From positions 279,001 to 343,000 of the forward strand of contig NC_087384.1 in NCBI RefSeq assembly GCF_963675165.1: 64,000 nucleotides of DNA, read 5' to 3'. Below, piece by piece: positions 38,602 to 46,500 of the stretch (positions are counted from its first letter, which is position 1; each line of letters opens with the position of its first letter). Under the pieces are notes generated by a model. That model had not been told where the DNA came from, ran no database searches, and saw only the letters and a list, made by a program, of their open reading frames with translations. Made by a program: the position numbers and the translations under genes. Source of the stretch: Halichondria panicea. Taxonomy: Eukaryota; Porifera; Demospongiae; Suberitida; Halichondriidae.

Positions 38602-41600
38602 AGTGTATGTGTGTGTGTGTGTGGAGTGTGTGTGTGTGTGTGTGTGTGTAGTGGGTGTGTGTGTGTGTGTGAACAGAATGCATCCTCATGGCCATGTACT
38701 GACAAAAATTGTATGTCTTACAAAGCACATGTTCCTACAGTATTCGCGTACTGTGTAAAGCGTACCTGAGCAACATTGTAGATATCACTGCAGACTTGAG
38801 CAATGTAGTTGGATCTCTCAAACAACTTCTTCTGATCAAACTCCCAGCGTGTGTCTCTCCCAGACTGCTCTATCTTCTTCCTCACGTCTAGATAAGATGT
38901 CTTCCATGTCTCCAGACACCGACAGCCCTCAGAGGCTCTGGCCTTGATCACAGATAAGGAGTTCCTGCAAGAAGGGATCAATACAGAGCTACTTCACAAC
39001 TGGACTGGGCCAGCAGTATACTGGGGTTTATATGTACAATCCACTTTAATTAATATGACAACACATAATTGAAAGCTTTAAGGACAACTACATTTTCTAC
39101 TTTCATCAACAATAATTATTACAACGTGTAGCAGTAAACTTGACCCTTACTTGAAGATGGTTCTAACATTGACGACTCTAGCAACTCTCTGACACAGCTC
39201 CCAGGAGATCCGTCCCATGAGGGGCACCATACGATCATCAGTATTATAGTGTCGTGAGATGACCCACACCATTCGTAGTGCATTCAGCATAGCAGGCAGA
39301 GTGTCGAGAATAATGGCAAAGTTTGCTCCATGTGCAAGGTTCTTGAAGTGCCTCTCTAGAGTTCCCAAAAACCTGACATTGTCTTTAGCCTCGAGGTAGT
39401 ACTTGTTCAGTTCAGAGCGATGATACTCGAAATTAGAGTAGGAGGGAACCCCTGCAATTTTCAATACGATTAGTGCCGTTTGAATCTCAGTCATTTTGAG
39501 TTGCTCGTAAAGAGCGCTAAGAGCAGAGTTTCTCTCCCTCCAGAAGTCTATCTCAGCTAGTGGTCCTTGTCCTTGCGGCTGCTTGTGTAGCTGCTCATCT
39601 ACCGTGGTTGAGAGTATTCTTGCCCAGCTTTCCAGGGCCGTGTTCAGTTTATTGACGAGGGTTCGATTACGGGCTATAATTGAAGGGTCTTCCTCTCCAA
39701 GGGTCACACCAGGGGGCATCTCTAACTTGACCTCACCCTCTATCTGCTGTATGGTACGATGAACCTGAAAGGAAAAAAATTATAATGAAATTTGTGCCAT
39801 TTTGGAAATATAATTATACATACTAAAGTCTATTTGTGTTGAGTTCGGCCCCAGAAGTTATGTGGTCAATTATGGCTTCATTTATGCTTCTTGTGGTTGT
39901 CAAGTATGCCTAGGACTTCTACATGGAAAATGCCGACTTTTAGCTGGTTGGAGCTTACCTACAGCATACCGTAGAAACTGGATTATTAGCGCTTACTCGA
40001 TTATAAGCGTATCTTTATTTTAAGCGCATGCTCAACTGCAGGCTTTTTATACTCGAATTGAAGCGCTTTTCCAATTATGCGAAGGTTATTAGTGAAATGT
40101 TAGAATTGATTCATATTTATCGTTAGCTAGCTTGTACAGTGCAGGATAGCTATATAGCTGGTGATATCCATCTGTAAGGACTCTCTGGGCATGCTGTTAC
40201 CTTGTCTGATCATGCTGAGAGAATGTGAGACATGGATGAGGTCAAGTTCCTGGTCAATATGACTGTTTTTATAATATGAATTTAAATGATGGAAATGAAC
40301 TGTAAAATGAACTGTAACATAATAGTATGATATAGATTCAGTTAGAATTGCCTGCTGGCACACTTTCTAGCCAGCTCTCATCACAGAGACATCCGGTTGC
40401 TGGGTGGGGCTCAAAATGACTGCATTATAGGCGCATTCTCGAATATAAGCGTATAGAGCTCTGCTATTGACCCTAAAAGCGCATGCGCGAATAATCCAGT
40501 TTCTACAGTATAGATAGAAGCGCTTTTTAACAAGGAATCCAATGGTATATGAAACTTTGAAGTATGACAAAGTTATGACAACTTTATGAAGGTCAAACTC
40601 AACACAAATAGACTTTACAACCAATTATGACGATTCTAAATGATTTCACAGTTTTGCTTACTTGAATTGAAAATTTCTGCACATTGATAAGCAGTTCATC
40701 CCTCATCATGAGACGTGAGTCTGACTTGGCCAGCTCTAGTTCACTGAGGGATTGACTCTCACCCGAGCAGCTAGATGCTTCAATATCATCCTCACAACTC
40801 TGCTGACCTAGGGAAACAACCAACAAAATGATTTCTTTATGTACACATTCTAGCTATTACACGACTTGAGGTATAATATTATGTATACGTAGATGTAGCC
40901 TAAGGCCAGACTGTGACTATAATTACAGTCAAAAATGGTACAGTCAAGTAGGTTTGCAGACATGCTCCATCAAGTATTAGAGACATAACTCCTGCAGTTC
41001 ATAGTACTGTTTAGAATACCACTACGATTGCCTACAGAGGTACTGACCTGCCAGCATGAGCATGGGAATGTAGATCTGATTGAGTAGCTTCTTGAGGGAA
41101 TTGAGAGGCTTGCATGAGATGGTCCCTACCTCAAAGCACAGTGGGAGGGTGGCGTTAGCAGCCTCTAGGCTTGAGGGAATGGGCACTGCTTCTTGCCCCA
41201 TGCGTACAAAGTAGAAGCCCACTGTGGATATGTCCTCAGGTAGGTGCTTGTAGCAGAGAAAGAGCTCTGTCTTCCTCACTACCTTCTTAACCATTTTCTG
41301 TAAGTAAATGAAAAATCGTTTAGTTTTTTGTGATAAACGGCGCTATAAAGCTTACTTAGTACATTGTGTACAGTAGTGTAGCTATTTGTGCTCATGGTCA
41401 GATAAACAATTTAGGTCAAGCAAATGTGTACATGTACAGAACGTAACTACAACTAGACACCATCCAATGTGCTTACTTTCTTCAGAACCTTCTTGGTCTG
41501 GCTACGAGTCTCATCGTCTTTACTCTGCTCCTCTTCTTCGACTGAGCTCTGTTCGCCTCCCTCGAACTGTTCAGCCTGCTCCACAAGTTGCTCTATCAGC

Positions 41601-42073
41601 TCCTCTACAAGTGAAGAACACAGACATACGAGTTGTGGCTTAGCACAATACAAAGGGGAGGGGCTAGCTATCTAAGCTAGCTATCTAAGCTCCACATGGC
41701 ACACTTGGTACTAGTACGTAAGCTTGCTAAAATAATGACAACTTGACACAGCGTATAAATGACTGTGATGATGTACAGAGCCTAGAAACACCTACGTACA
41801 AAGTACAAAGTATGTACGCATGGTACATGTAGAATACCAATGTGACTCCTTACCCTCCAGTTCCTCCATCTCAACTTCTACGTCATGCTCTAGAGGATAC
41901 ACTATCAGAGCAGAAGAGTATTTGCCTTCTACTGGGCTATTCAATTTAGAGACCAACTCCTTCCCATATCTTTCATCTTCTCTGGTCAGCAATGTCTCAA
42001 ACAAAGAGTGATCAGTCAACCCAAGAGCAGCATAGGTGAGCTCCTTCATCCACAGTACACGCTTGTCCTCCAT
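5756..42073 (-). CDS. DNAH10: Axonemal dynein heavy chain, DNAH10 type (inner arm f/I1)
   Basis: This gene spans about 36 kb and has several dozen exons. It encodes one of the two heavy chains of the two-headed inner-arm dynein f/I1, an ATP-driven minus-end motor of motile cilia. The start [20 protein letters not shown] is at 42073. The tail exons closely match animal DNAH10 as I remember it: [40 protein letters not shown] and [20 protein letters not shown]. Then follow the linker, AAA1-AAA4 P-loops (21423, 19450, 17428, 14899), the stalk with microtubule-binding domain (about 14000-12330), AAA5-AAA6, and a C-terminal domain ending [14 protein letters not shown] with the stop at 5756-5758. 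All four nucleotide-binding loops look intact. Introns host mobile elements, a tRNA gene and two opposite-strand genes. I did not trace every exon junction. Assignment to DNAH10 rather than another inner-arm class rests on the tail. Confidence 0.93.
8584..8890. mobile_element. Foldback MITE-like element, family 1, copy a
   Basis: This 0.3-kb non-coding element in a dynein intron has long imperfect terminal inverted repeats of about 80 bp. The left arm runs GAACGCCCATAACTTTAG... to GACCTTTCAAATG, and the right arm reverse-complements to CTTTCAACACTCATAATTT... CCTTTCAAATG. The centre contains CCATGGATTATATAGCCCATGG. Related copies lie at about 15433, 20240 and 53616. Confidence 0.75.
12330..14000 (-). 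other. DNAH10: DNAH10 stalk and microtubule-binding domain exons
   Basis: The first coiled-coil arm is seen as [20 protein letters not shown] and [20 protein letters not shown]. The microtubule-binding domain includes [20 protein letters not shown] and [20 protein letters not shown]. The return coil is [20 protein letters not shown] followed by [20 protein letters not shown]. This is the standard anti-parallel stalk placed between AAA4 and AAA5. Confidence 0.88.
14899..14922 (-). other. DNAH10: DNAH10 AAA4 P-loop
   Basis: The Walker A loop reads GVGGSGRQ in [20 protein letters not shown]. The Arg in place of Lys-Thr is typical of AAA4 in axonemal dyneins. Confidence 0.9.
15433..15700. mobile_element. 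Foldback MITE-like element, family 1, copy b
   Basis: It is a degraded relative of the 8584 element in another dynein intron. Shared words include GAAAGCTTAGAAAGAGA, CTTTCAAATGGTACCATCAA and AAGGCCGAAAAATGACAAAT. The word AATAGCCCATGGTT is locally repeated three times in its centre (about 15560-15605). Confidence 0.65.
17428..17451 (-). other. DNAH10: DNAH10 AAA3 P-loop
   Basis: The Walker A loop is GETGTSKT in [20 protein letters not shown], the usual AAA3 form (GxxGTSKT). Confidence 0.92.
19450..19473 (-). other. DNAH10: DNAH10 AAA2 P-loop
   Basis: The Walker A loop is GPTGGGKS in [20 protein letters not shown], the canonical AAA2 form. Confidence 0.92.
20240..20505. mobile_element. Foldback MITE-like element, family 1, copy c
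   Basis: The arms around GATTTTCTGAAAGCTTAGAG and AAGCTTTCAGAAAATCATTA are inverted repeats, with CCTTTCAGATAG facing CATCTGAAATAGC. It is a diverged member of the family at 8584, in a dynein intron. Confidence 0.6.
21423..21446 (-). other. DNAH10: DNAH10 AAA1 P-loop (main ATPase site)
   Basis: The Walker A loop is GPAGTGKT within [20 protein letters not shown], the invariant dynein AAA1 sequence. It is preceded by [20 protein letters not shown]. The exon's upstream end is at 21663, next to the gene's largest intron. Confidence 0.95.
21664..22524. other. 3' portion of the giant dynein intron, before the tandem units
   Basis: The full intron is 21664-29369: donor GTAAGC after [14 protein letters not shown], acceptor GCAG before the [16 protein letters not shown] exon. 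In this part I see no gene. There is a fragment of foldback family 1 (TTTGAACGCCCATAACTTTT near 21712), a short GT-rich run near 21930-21950, and a 55-bp segment (22455-22510) that reappears at 29161-29217. Confidence 0.6.
22657..23278 (+). repeat. 54-bp minisatellite, about 12 copies, unit 1
   Basis: The unit is 54 bp, beginning CACGGTAACAGACTTGTTTT and ending ACCACACTACACGTGTGT. The repeats are highly homogeneous. Nearly every unit contains the palindrome ACACGTGT, which includes an E-box CACGTG. The array ends about 105 bp before a TATA-like box. Because 54 is a multiple of three and the unit lacks stops, two frames stay open through the array; I do not treat them as genes. Confidence 0.93.
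23385..23392 (+). promoter_or_regulatory. TATA-like box of secreted peptide gene 1
   Basis: TATATAAG lies 50-58 bp before the ATG at 23443 and is conserved at the same spacing in unit 2. Confidence 0.6.
23443..23922 (+). CDS. Secreted cysteine-rich peptide precursor 1
   Basis: This 159-aa precursor reads in one exon. Residues 1-19 are a signal peptide ([19 protein letters not shown]). Residues 20-85 are a hydrophilic pro region with two 20-residue repeats (41-60 and 61-80, each ending QSL). Residues 90-150 hold ten cysteines (92, 96, 113, 117, 121, 126, 140, 147, 148, 149) around [12 protein letters not shown] and [12 protein letters not shown] do not recognise the family with certainty; GTAPxC recurs in secreted invertebrate Cys-rich domains. 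The role could be defence, signalling or toxin-like; nothing here decides. It is nested in a dynein intron on the opposite strand. A possible splice donor (G|GTGAGG) just after CCC means the last ten residues could be intronic. Confidence 0.8.
   Translation: MEMIVFFALLALSCSAAVADSQSQQDDTMDAEFIALMNVFDQKAKEQHDTSNSEAELQSLNQKAIEQSHTSNFEARSQSLKDSLAKAMADSCTGHCRSANHGDGVIIGTAPFCGGKCSVDCPHRQCYIGTLHWSDYGAGCWWGNKVCCCGEAKMIYFLT
24067..24159. repeat. About 42-bp imperfect palindrome (unit 1)
   Basis: The arms are GTTAGATCATGTGCATGAGA... GTTATAGTGTCCC and the reverse complement GTTAGAGCATGTGCATTCGG... GTTATAGTGTCCC. They are separated by about ten bases (AAATCCCGAG). The structure would form a long hairpin and is repeated in unit 2 at 27353-27447. 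Confidence 0.85.
24787..25372. mobile_element. hAT-like MITE with 8-bp target duplication (unit 1)
   Basis: The 586-bp non-coding element is flanked by direct TATACTAT repeats (24779-24786 and 25373-25380). The ends are TAGCCTCGAT and GGAGGCTAG. The sub-terminal inverted repeats extend to GACTGTTTGCGCATGCGC on both sides. An 8-bp duplication fits the hAT superfamily; the assignment is inferred. Confidence 0.75.
25461..25483. repeat. 21-bp near-perfect palindrome
   Basis: AGTTAGACAC-T-GTGTCTAACT is a perfect inverted repeat in unit 1. The second half has been lost in unit 2 (near 28756). Confidence 0.7.
25912..26484 (+). repeat. 54-bp minisatellite, about 11 copies, unit 2
   Basis: It has the same 54-bp unit as array 1, with even higher homogeneity (almost all CACGGTAACAG). 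Each repeat again carries ACACGTGT. Array length differs from unit 1 by about one repeat. Confidence 0.93.
26597..26604 (+). promoter_or_regulatory. TATA-like box of secreted peptide gene 2
   Basis: TATATAAG lies 50-58 bp before the ATG at 26655, the same arrangement as gene 1. Confidence 0.6.
26655..27134 (+). CDS. Secreted cysteine-rich peptide precursor 2
   Basis: This 159-aa paralogue of the gene at 23443 has an identical signal peptide, and its pro region differs only at A35D. The cysteine-rich part differs at K86M, D90A, T93S, R97Q, D103N, V105R, F112S, G114N, V119R, H123N, R124H and A138Y, while all ten cysteines are kept. By direct comparison none of the base changes in codons 86-159 is silent. 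The last part of the gene (TGCTGCTGTGGTGAGGCAAA to the AATTATA after the stop) is repeated immediately downstream at about 27150-27205. Function is unknown. Confidence 0.8.
   Translation: MEMIVFFALLALSCSAAVADSQSQQDDTMDAEFIDLMNVFDQKAKEQHDTSNSEAELQSLNQKAIEQSHTSNFEARSQSLKDSLAMAMAASCSGHCQSANHGNGRIIGTAPSCNGKCSRDCPNHQCYIGTLHWSDYGYGCWWGNKVCCCGEAKMIYFLT
27353..27447. repeat. About 42-bp imperfect palindrome (unit 2)
   Basis: It is the counterpart of 24067-24159, with small differences in the upper stem (TTATCTAGTGTCCC facing GGGACACTGTAA). Confidence 0.8.
28070..28656. mobile_element. hAT-like MITE (unit 2 copy)
   Basis: It was duplicated together with the unit. The left TATACTAT duplication is intact (28062-28069). 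The right one is separated from GGCTAG by a short TATTTA insertion before TATACTAT. Confidence 0.7.
29280..29355. repeat. CA-rich microsatellite
   Basis: Interrupted ACACAC/ACACCC repeats lie immediately before the dynein exon that starts at 29370. Confidence 0.8.
29891..30083. repeat. 15-bp minisatellite, about 13 copies
   Basis: The unit is GTATACATGCATGGG, with GTGAG variants in the middle and GTACAC variants at the end. It sits in a dynein intron directly beside an exon that encodes QIDDLVVQ. Confidence 0.9.
31424..31492. repeat. GT microsatellite followed by poly-G
   Basis: (GT)n runs to a stretch of about 12 G residues. It lies in a dynein intron next to a linker exon. Confidence 0.9.
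31989..32134 (+). repeat. Two tandem copies of a 73-bp tRNA-like repeat
   Basis: Each copy contains GGATGGTGCAATGGTTAGGC, resembling a pol III box A / D-arm, and AGAGGTCCTAGATTCAA, resembling box B. No intact acceptor stem is formed, so this looks like a tRNA-derived repeat or SINE head. It lies in a dynein intron. Confidence 0.6.
34111..34200. repeat. 28-bp minisatellite, 3 copies
   Basis: The unit AGTACATGTACATGCATGTG followed by CGGTGTAT is repeated three times perfectly. Confidence 0.9.
34359..34642. mobile_element. Long-arm palindromic MITE
   Basis: The 284-bp element begins GGGTCATTCCATATCAATTC and ends with the inverted GAATTGATATGGAATGACCC. Arms of about 95 bp include GACGTCTTCAGAATTGCACG and its complement. 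It has no coding potential and lies within a dynein intron. Confidence 0.85.
36509..36590 (-). tRNA. tRNA-Ser(AGA)
   Basis: The 82-nt minus-strand sequence folds as a class II tRNA. The acceptor arms are GTAGTCG and CGACTAC with discriminator G. The D-arm is GGCCGAGTGGTTAAGGC, the anticodon loop CTAGAAA gives AGA (36555-36557), there is a long variable arm, and the T-arm is GCAGGTTCAAATCCTGC. A run of eight T (36497-36504 on the plus strand as A) follows as pol III terminator. It closely matches animal tRNA-Ser(AGA). It is inside a dynein intron, on the same strand as dynein. Confidence 0.96.
38388..38672. repeat. Complex GT/GTGGAGT microsatellite
   Basis: About 280 bp of TG dinucleotides are interrupted by GGAG and GTGG. 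It lies in a dynein tail intron. Long open frames across it are artefacts of low complexity. Confidence 0.93.
39826..40615. mobile_element. Outer MITE with TA target sites, split by a nested element
   Basis: The ends are AAGTCTATTTGTGTTGAGTT (left) and the inverse ending AACACAAATAGACTT (right), flanked by TA (39824-39825 and 40616-40617). Without the nested element it is about 250 bp. It occupies a dynein intron. Confidence 0.75.
39969..40508. mobile_element. Inner Tc1/mariner-like MITE nested in the outer one
   Basis: The 540-bp element starts CCGTAGAAACTGGATTATTAGCG. It ends with the inverted CGCGAATAATCCAGTTTCTACAG, flanked by TA on both sides. It has internal repeats such as TATAAGCGTAT and AAGCGCATGC. 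It has no transposase gene, and the superfamily is inferred from the TA duplication. Confidence 0.78.
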
Positions 42074-42256
42074 AGCCTTGCTTTGCTTTGAGAGCCAGAA
42101 GCAACTTCAGAAGGACATCAAAGCCGCTTGCTCTTGCACATACTTGATCGCTAAGCAACTACATGTAGAGATTGTATTCATTGATAGTGTTGTCTAGGTA
42201 CGCCCACTTCCTTACTTTGGTTTGCGTGGGCGGCTAAGCTTACTTCCTGTATTTAC
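42074..42256. promoter_or_regulatory. Divergent promoter region, DNAH10 / beta-hydroxylase-domain gene
   Basis: Only 183 bp separate the two divergent start codons. I see no clear TATA box. The region is likely a shared bidirectional promoter. Confidence 0.5.
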
Positions 42257-43279
42257 ATGATTAATTTGTACATGTACATGAAATACCCCTTCCTGATGGA
42301 AGACCTATTATCTTCTGAGTGGCCTTTTAGTGGAGTTTCACTGGTCATATCTATCATTGGAGGCTTGATACTGGTAGCACTACTATTCAAACGATCGTAT
42401 TCCACTGTAAAGGATCCATCACTGTGTGATTCACCCAACTGTGTAAGATGCAGGCAAAGCAAAGAAAGCGATCAAGTCATCACCAATACTCTAAAAGAGA
42501 GATGTCTCCAATACATAACAAAGTATCGATGTGCAGCAGCGAATCCCAATCAAGTTCTAGCAGAAGAATATCCACGAATATTGGACGCCATCTCAAGTCT
42601 TGCTGACAAACCAAACATTCTCGCCTCAGTGTACGAGTTCTCTGGCTATAAACTCAGCAATGAAACTCAACATCCACACATCTGGACAGTTCCTGACCTC
42701 ACGAGAAGGCCATTCTGGAATCCACACACAATCGTACAAATTAAGAGTATTTTCACAACAGCTGTCTTCAATCGAGTGCTGGAGGACTATAAAACGGTCA
42801 ACTCAACCGAGCAAGGATGGAAATTGAACAACACACCCACTGGGAAGTGGAGAATTTATCCGATCTTCAATCAAGGAAACAAGGTTGTCGATAATTGTGT
42901 CAATTGCTCGGATACAGTACGAATTGTGGAGTCAATACAAACATTCATGCACGGCTGTGTCTATGGTAACACTATGTTCTCAGTGCTGCACTCCAATAGT
43001 GTGATTGAGCCACACACTGGACCGTGTAACTTCAGACTTAGATGTCACCTTCCGTTAATAGCCCCCTCGGGATTTAAGGTTCGAGTTGCCACGGAGACCA
43101 GAGAATGGACGAGGGGAGAGCTACTGGTATTTGACGATTCGTGTGTGCACAGTGTGTGGTATGAGGGGGCGGGGTCAGGGGTGGAGCCTCGTGTGGTCCT
43201 GATACTCGATATTTGGCATCCAGAATTGAGAACTAATGAAATTGATATGTTAAGACATTGTTATTCTGATTCATTTTAG
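42257..43279 (+). CDS. ASPHD2: Aspartyl/asparaginyl beta-hydroxylase domain protein (ASPHD1/2 type)
   Basis: This is an intact single-exon gene of 340 aa. It encodes a type II membrane protein with a transmembrane segment near residues 27-45 (VSLVISIIGGLILVALLF), a short Cys motif (CDSPNCVRC), and a C-terminal Fe(II)/2-oxoglutarate hydroxylase domain. Domain signatures are GWKLNNTPTGKWRIYPIFNQ, IEPHTGPCNFRLRCHLPL and LLVFDDSCVHSVWYEG, which place both iron-binding histidines. RVVLILDIWHPEL follows near the end. The family has no acid iron ligand. A later Met (42296, MEDLLSSEW) is an alternative start. The choice between ASPHD1 and ASPHD2 is uncertain. Confidence 0.88.
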   Translation: MINLYMYMKYPFLMEDLLSSEWPFSGVSLVISIIGGLILVALLFKRSYSTVKDPSLCDSPNCVRCRQSKESDQVITNTLKERCLQYITKYRCAAANPNQVLAEEYPRILDAISSLADKPNILASVYEFSGYKLSNETQHPHIWTVPDLTRRPFWNPHTIVQIKSIFTTAVFNRVLEDYKTVNSTEQGWKLNNTPTGKWRIYPIFNQGNKVVDNCVNCSDTVRIVESIQTFMHGCVYGNTMFSVLHSNSVIEPHTGPCNFRLRCHLPLIAPSGFKVRVATETREWTRGELLVFDDSCVHSVWYEGAGSGVEPRVVLILDIWHPELRTNEIDMLRHCYSDSF

Positions 43280-43553
43280 TCATAATTACTATATATGCTC
43301 ACGAATAATAATAATAATAATAATTTATATACGATACGTCCAGTCATGCAATTTAATCTGTAGCTATTTATGAATTTGATTAATAATTAAACGATTGCAT
43401 TGCATATGGTATAAAAGCTGACATGTCACATTACTGATGACATAATTATAATAACATAAAACTGCCACGGCACAGAAAATTAAAACACTAAAAAAAAGCA
43501 CACAACACACGGTATACTGAATGGAATAACACAAATGAATAGTTTTGCACAGT
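43280..43553. other. Convergent intergenic spacer with AAT microsatellite
   Basis: This AT-rich gap between two convergent stops includes (AAT)6 near 43304-43324. No gene is visible. Confidence 0.6.
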
Positions 43554-46500
43554 CTAGGGGGACCCAGTGGCACTACGAGCGTACGCCACTTTTCTCTTGA
43601 GCTGCAACGCTAACTGTCGTGCCTCCTCCACATTGCGCTCTGCCTCAGCCGACTCTCTCTCCAGCTCTGCCAAGCTCTTGTTGTCCACCATTATCACGAC
43701 ATCTATACGGGGGAGGGGGGAGGGGTCACACACGATACAATAGCAAGGAGCAATATAGCAGTGCCCAGTTTACTGCATAATATCAGCCATGCACACACAC
43801 ACGTATAGTTTGTTAAATAATTATAGCAAGTGCTTGCATGTACTGCTAGCTCAAGTATTCACAGCTCCTAACAAGGTATGATAATTCTCTAGTGATACAT
43901 AATGAAGCTAGCTCCCTGTGCATGGTACTGTACTGTACACTCACTTGAATGGTTGCTGCTATTGCCGCTGGAATTACTGGTGTCAGTACTGACATTCCGG
44001 TTCAAGCCCTTGGTGGCTGCCTTTAGGTGACTTGGTGGTGGTGAGTCCTGGTGGGAGGGGTTACGTCTCATGGCCCTATGACGACTGAGACTAGGGGAGA
44101 CTGAGATACGTCTAGAGTCTGCATATAATAGGAGCGAGACATTACAAACTATGCAGATATGCAAAAAAGTCTTTGTATTGGGAAAGCCACATTTGAAGCC
44201 CCCCCACCCACATACAGCCTCACACAATCCACCCACACCGCCCCCATACACAGCCTCACACCTCATAGAAGCCCCCACCCACACACCGCCCCCACACCGC
44301 CTCACAGAAGCCCCCACCCACACACAGCCCCCACACCGCCCCCATACACTGCCTCATAGCCTCACACACCTTCCTCTGACTCATCACTGGACACAGGGTT
44401 GGAGCTGAGCTGAGAGCCAGGAGTAGTGTCTCCTGACACAGGCAGATCATCGTCTGCGTACTCTTTAAGAATGTCTGCAGGGACCCATCCTTCCTTGCCA
44501 TCACAGTTCACATACCACACATCTGGAAACCAACCAACAGAGGAGGATATGACAACTTGTACACACTTACTATCAGTTGTACGGTTGTACGTACAATGTA
44601 CAGTATACAAAGAATGATGTTGAATACATTGTGGAAAAGCAGGGTCAGATACATGCAGTGCTCAGTGCTCTTATAATAATAATAATATACTCTTAATGCA
44701 TAGTTATATATATGTAGTCTGTTTGTTAGTCATAATTAATTAGTTCTATAAGCCGTATAGATCGTTATCTCACCGTCATCAGAATCGTCGATGACACACA
44801 CAATTTGTCCCTCGTACAGATCAAGCTCGTCCACGTCTTGTTTAAGGTAGTCCTCAGTTGCCATATAACATCCCTCCAGGTCCATCTCCTCACCAGCCTC
44901 ATCTAGATCCTCTAGTGAGCCAGACTCTGGGGTTGGGAGGAGCAGTGTTAGTATTTATAGGGTACCACTGACACAGTTATTTATGGGGTACCACTGACAC
45001 AGGTCAATACTGTTTAGATTACAACACCCCAACGTTATGTGTATGACAACTAGTGTCAAAGTGAACTGTAGCTAGCCTTAAGACATGTATTAAGTGCTTT
45101 CGTTTCGTTTACAAATTGTGGTAAGCGCATGAGTTGCTTCATTGCTATACATGGCAGACAGAAAGTGCTTGAGTCTTTGAGGAAGTAGACAGGTAGGCAT
45201 TTCAAACCATATTCATAGCTAGCTCTTACAATAACAGGTAGTGAATAATGCTACCACTTTTGCACTAGCACTTTTGCACTAGCACTGCACACACAACAAT
45301 CCTGCTATGAGCAGTCCATGCTCATTTGACAAATGTACACACTCATATTATAATTATACTGTTACTGAATTTCTCACCGTCCTTCCATTTCTCGAGTCCA
45401 ATAGTGCTCTGAGATGAGGAGTCAGCAACTGCAAAGGCGTCGTCACTCTCACTCATACCCAGTAGTGGTTCAGAGCGTGACTCCAGGGGTTCAGGGGATT
45501 CCCCTTCCTCTGTGAGATCATCAAGCCCCTCCTCTTGAGTGAGGCACAGGGAGGGGATTAAACCTTGACCTCTAGTATCGTTGTTCCTGTAGAGAACGAG
45601 TTATTTATCATACACACGTTTAAACTTTAGAAACAATGTATTTACCAGACATAATTATAACTGTACACGTAGACACACTATAATGTCATTATGTGATATA
45701 GTTGTACCGCTATAATAAGTGTATTGTGTGCGTGAGATCATTTGTACCCTCCTGCAGTTCTATGTAAGCTAGTACATACAACTGCACGGCTTAAGCCACA
45801 TACACACTAAGATAGCCAATTAAGGTAATTAAGGTTCAGAGGAGGTACCACATCTGTGAGGAGCAGGATAATAGGTCATATGTAAAACCTTCCACCACAC
45901 ACAATGTAAGGTAGTACTCACTCCATCTAAACATGTACTTGTTGCCCTAGCTCTCACCTGACCATCCACCACCCATCACAGCTGACACTGAGCAGCTCGA
46001 CTGTCTCCCCTCTCCTCACACTGAGCTCGTCTTTTTGCCCTGCCCTGTGTCCTCGAACCACCGCCATCTGGGTCCCAACAACCTTGTCAATCCCGCAATT
46101 AGACCCTGCCCTATCGTCCAGTATGGGTCGTAGGAATGTAGCAGGAACCCAGCCAGAGCGACCGTGTTGGTCCTCACCATACCACCAGCCTAGAGGGAGG
46201 GAGGGAGGGAGGACTGTGATTAGGATTGGTTTTGAATGTATGTATGTTAACACGCTAAGTCAGGTAATTGCTAAACACTACATGTATATGCAATGAAGGC
46301 GTGATGTCACCTAGCCCTCAAATTAAATACCATAGTTGGAAATAATGTTGAAGATTATGCACGCACACAGTGTCAATGCAGCAGTGTATCACTCAGGCTT
46401 GTAATACACAATGAATGCATGCATACATCATACATCATACATGTACATACCGTGATCTTTCTTGTCCACGACCTTGACTGAGTCATTCTTGCTGAGTGTC

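Noticed and set aside
38329..38769. Cys/Val-rich and His/Thr-rich open frames over the GT repeat
   Set aside because: They are low-complexity translation of (GT)n/(CA)n, open on both strands.
42600..42827. 75-aa open frame inside the beta-hydroxylase-domain gene
   Set aside because: It is an out-of-frame shadow of the clear 340-aa coding sequence.
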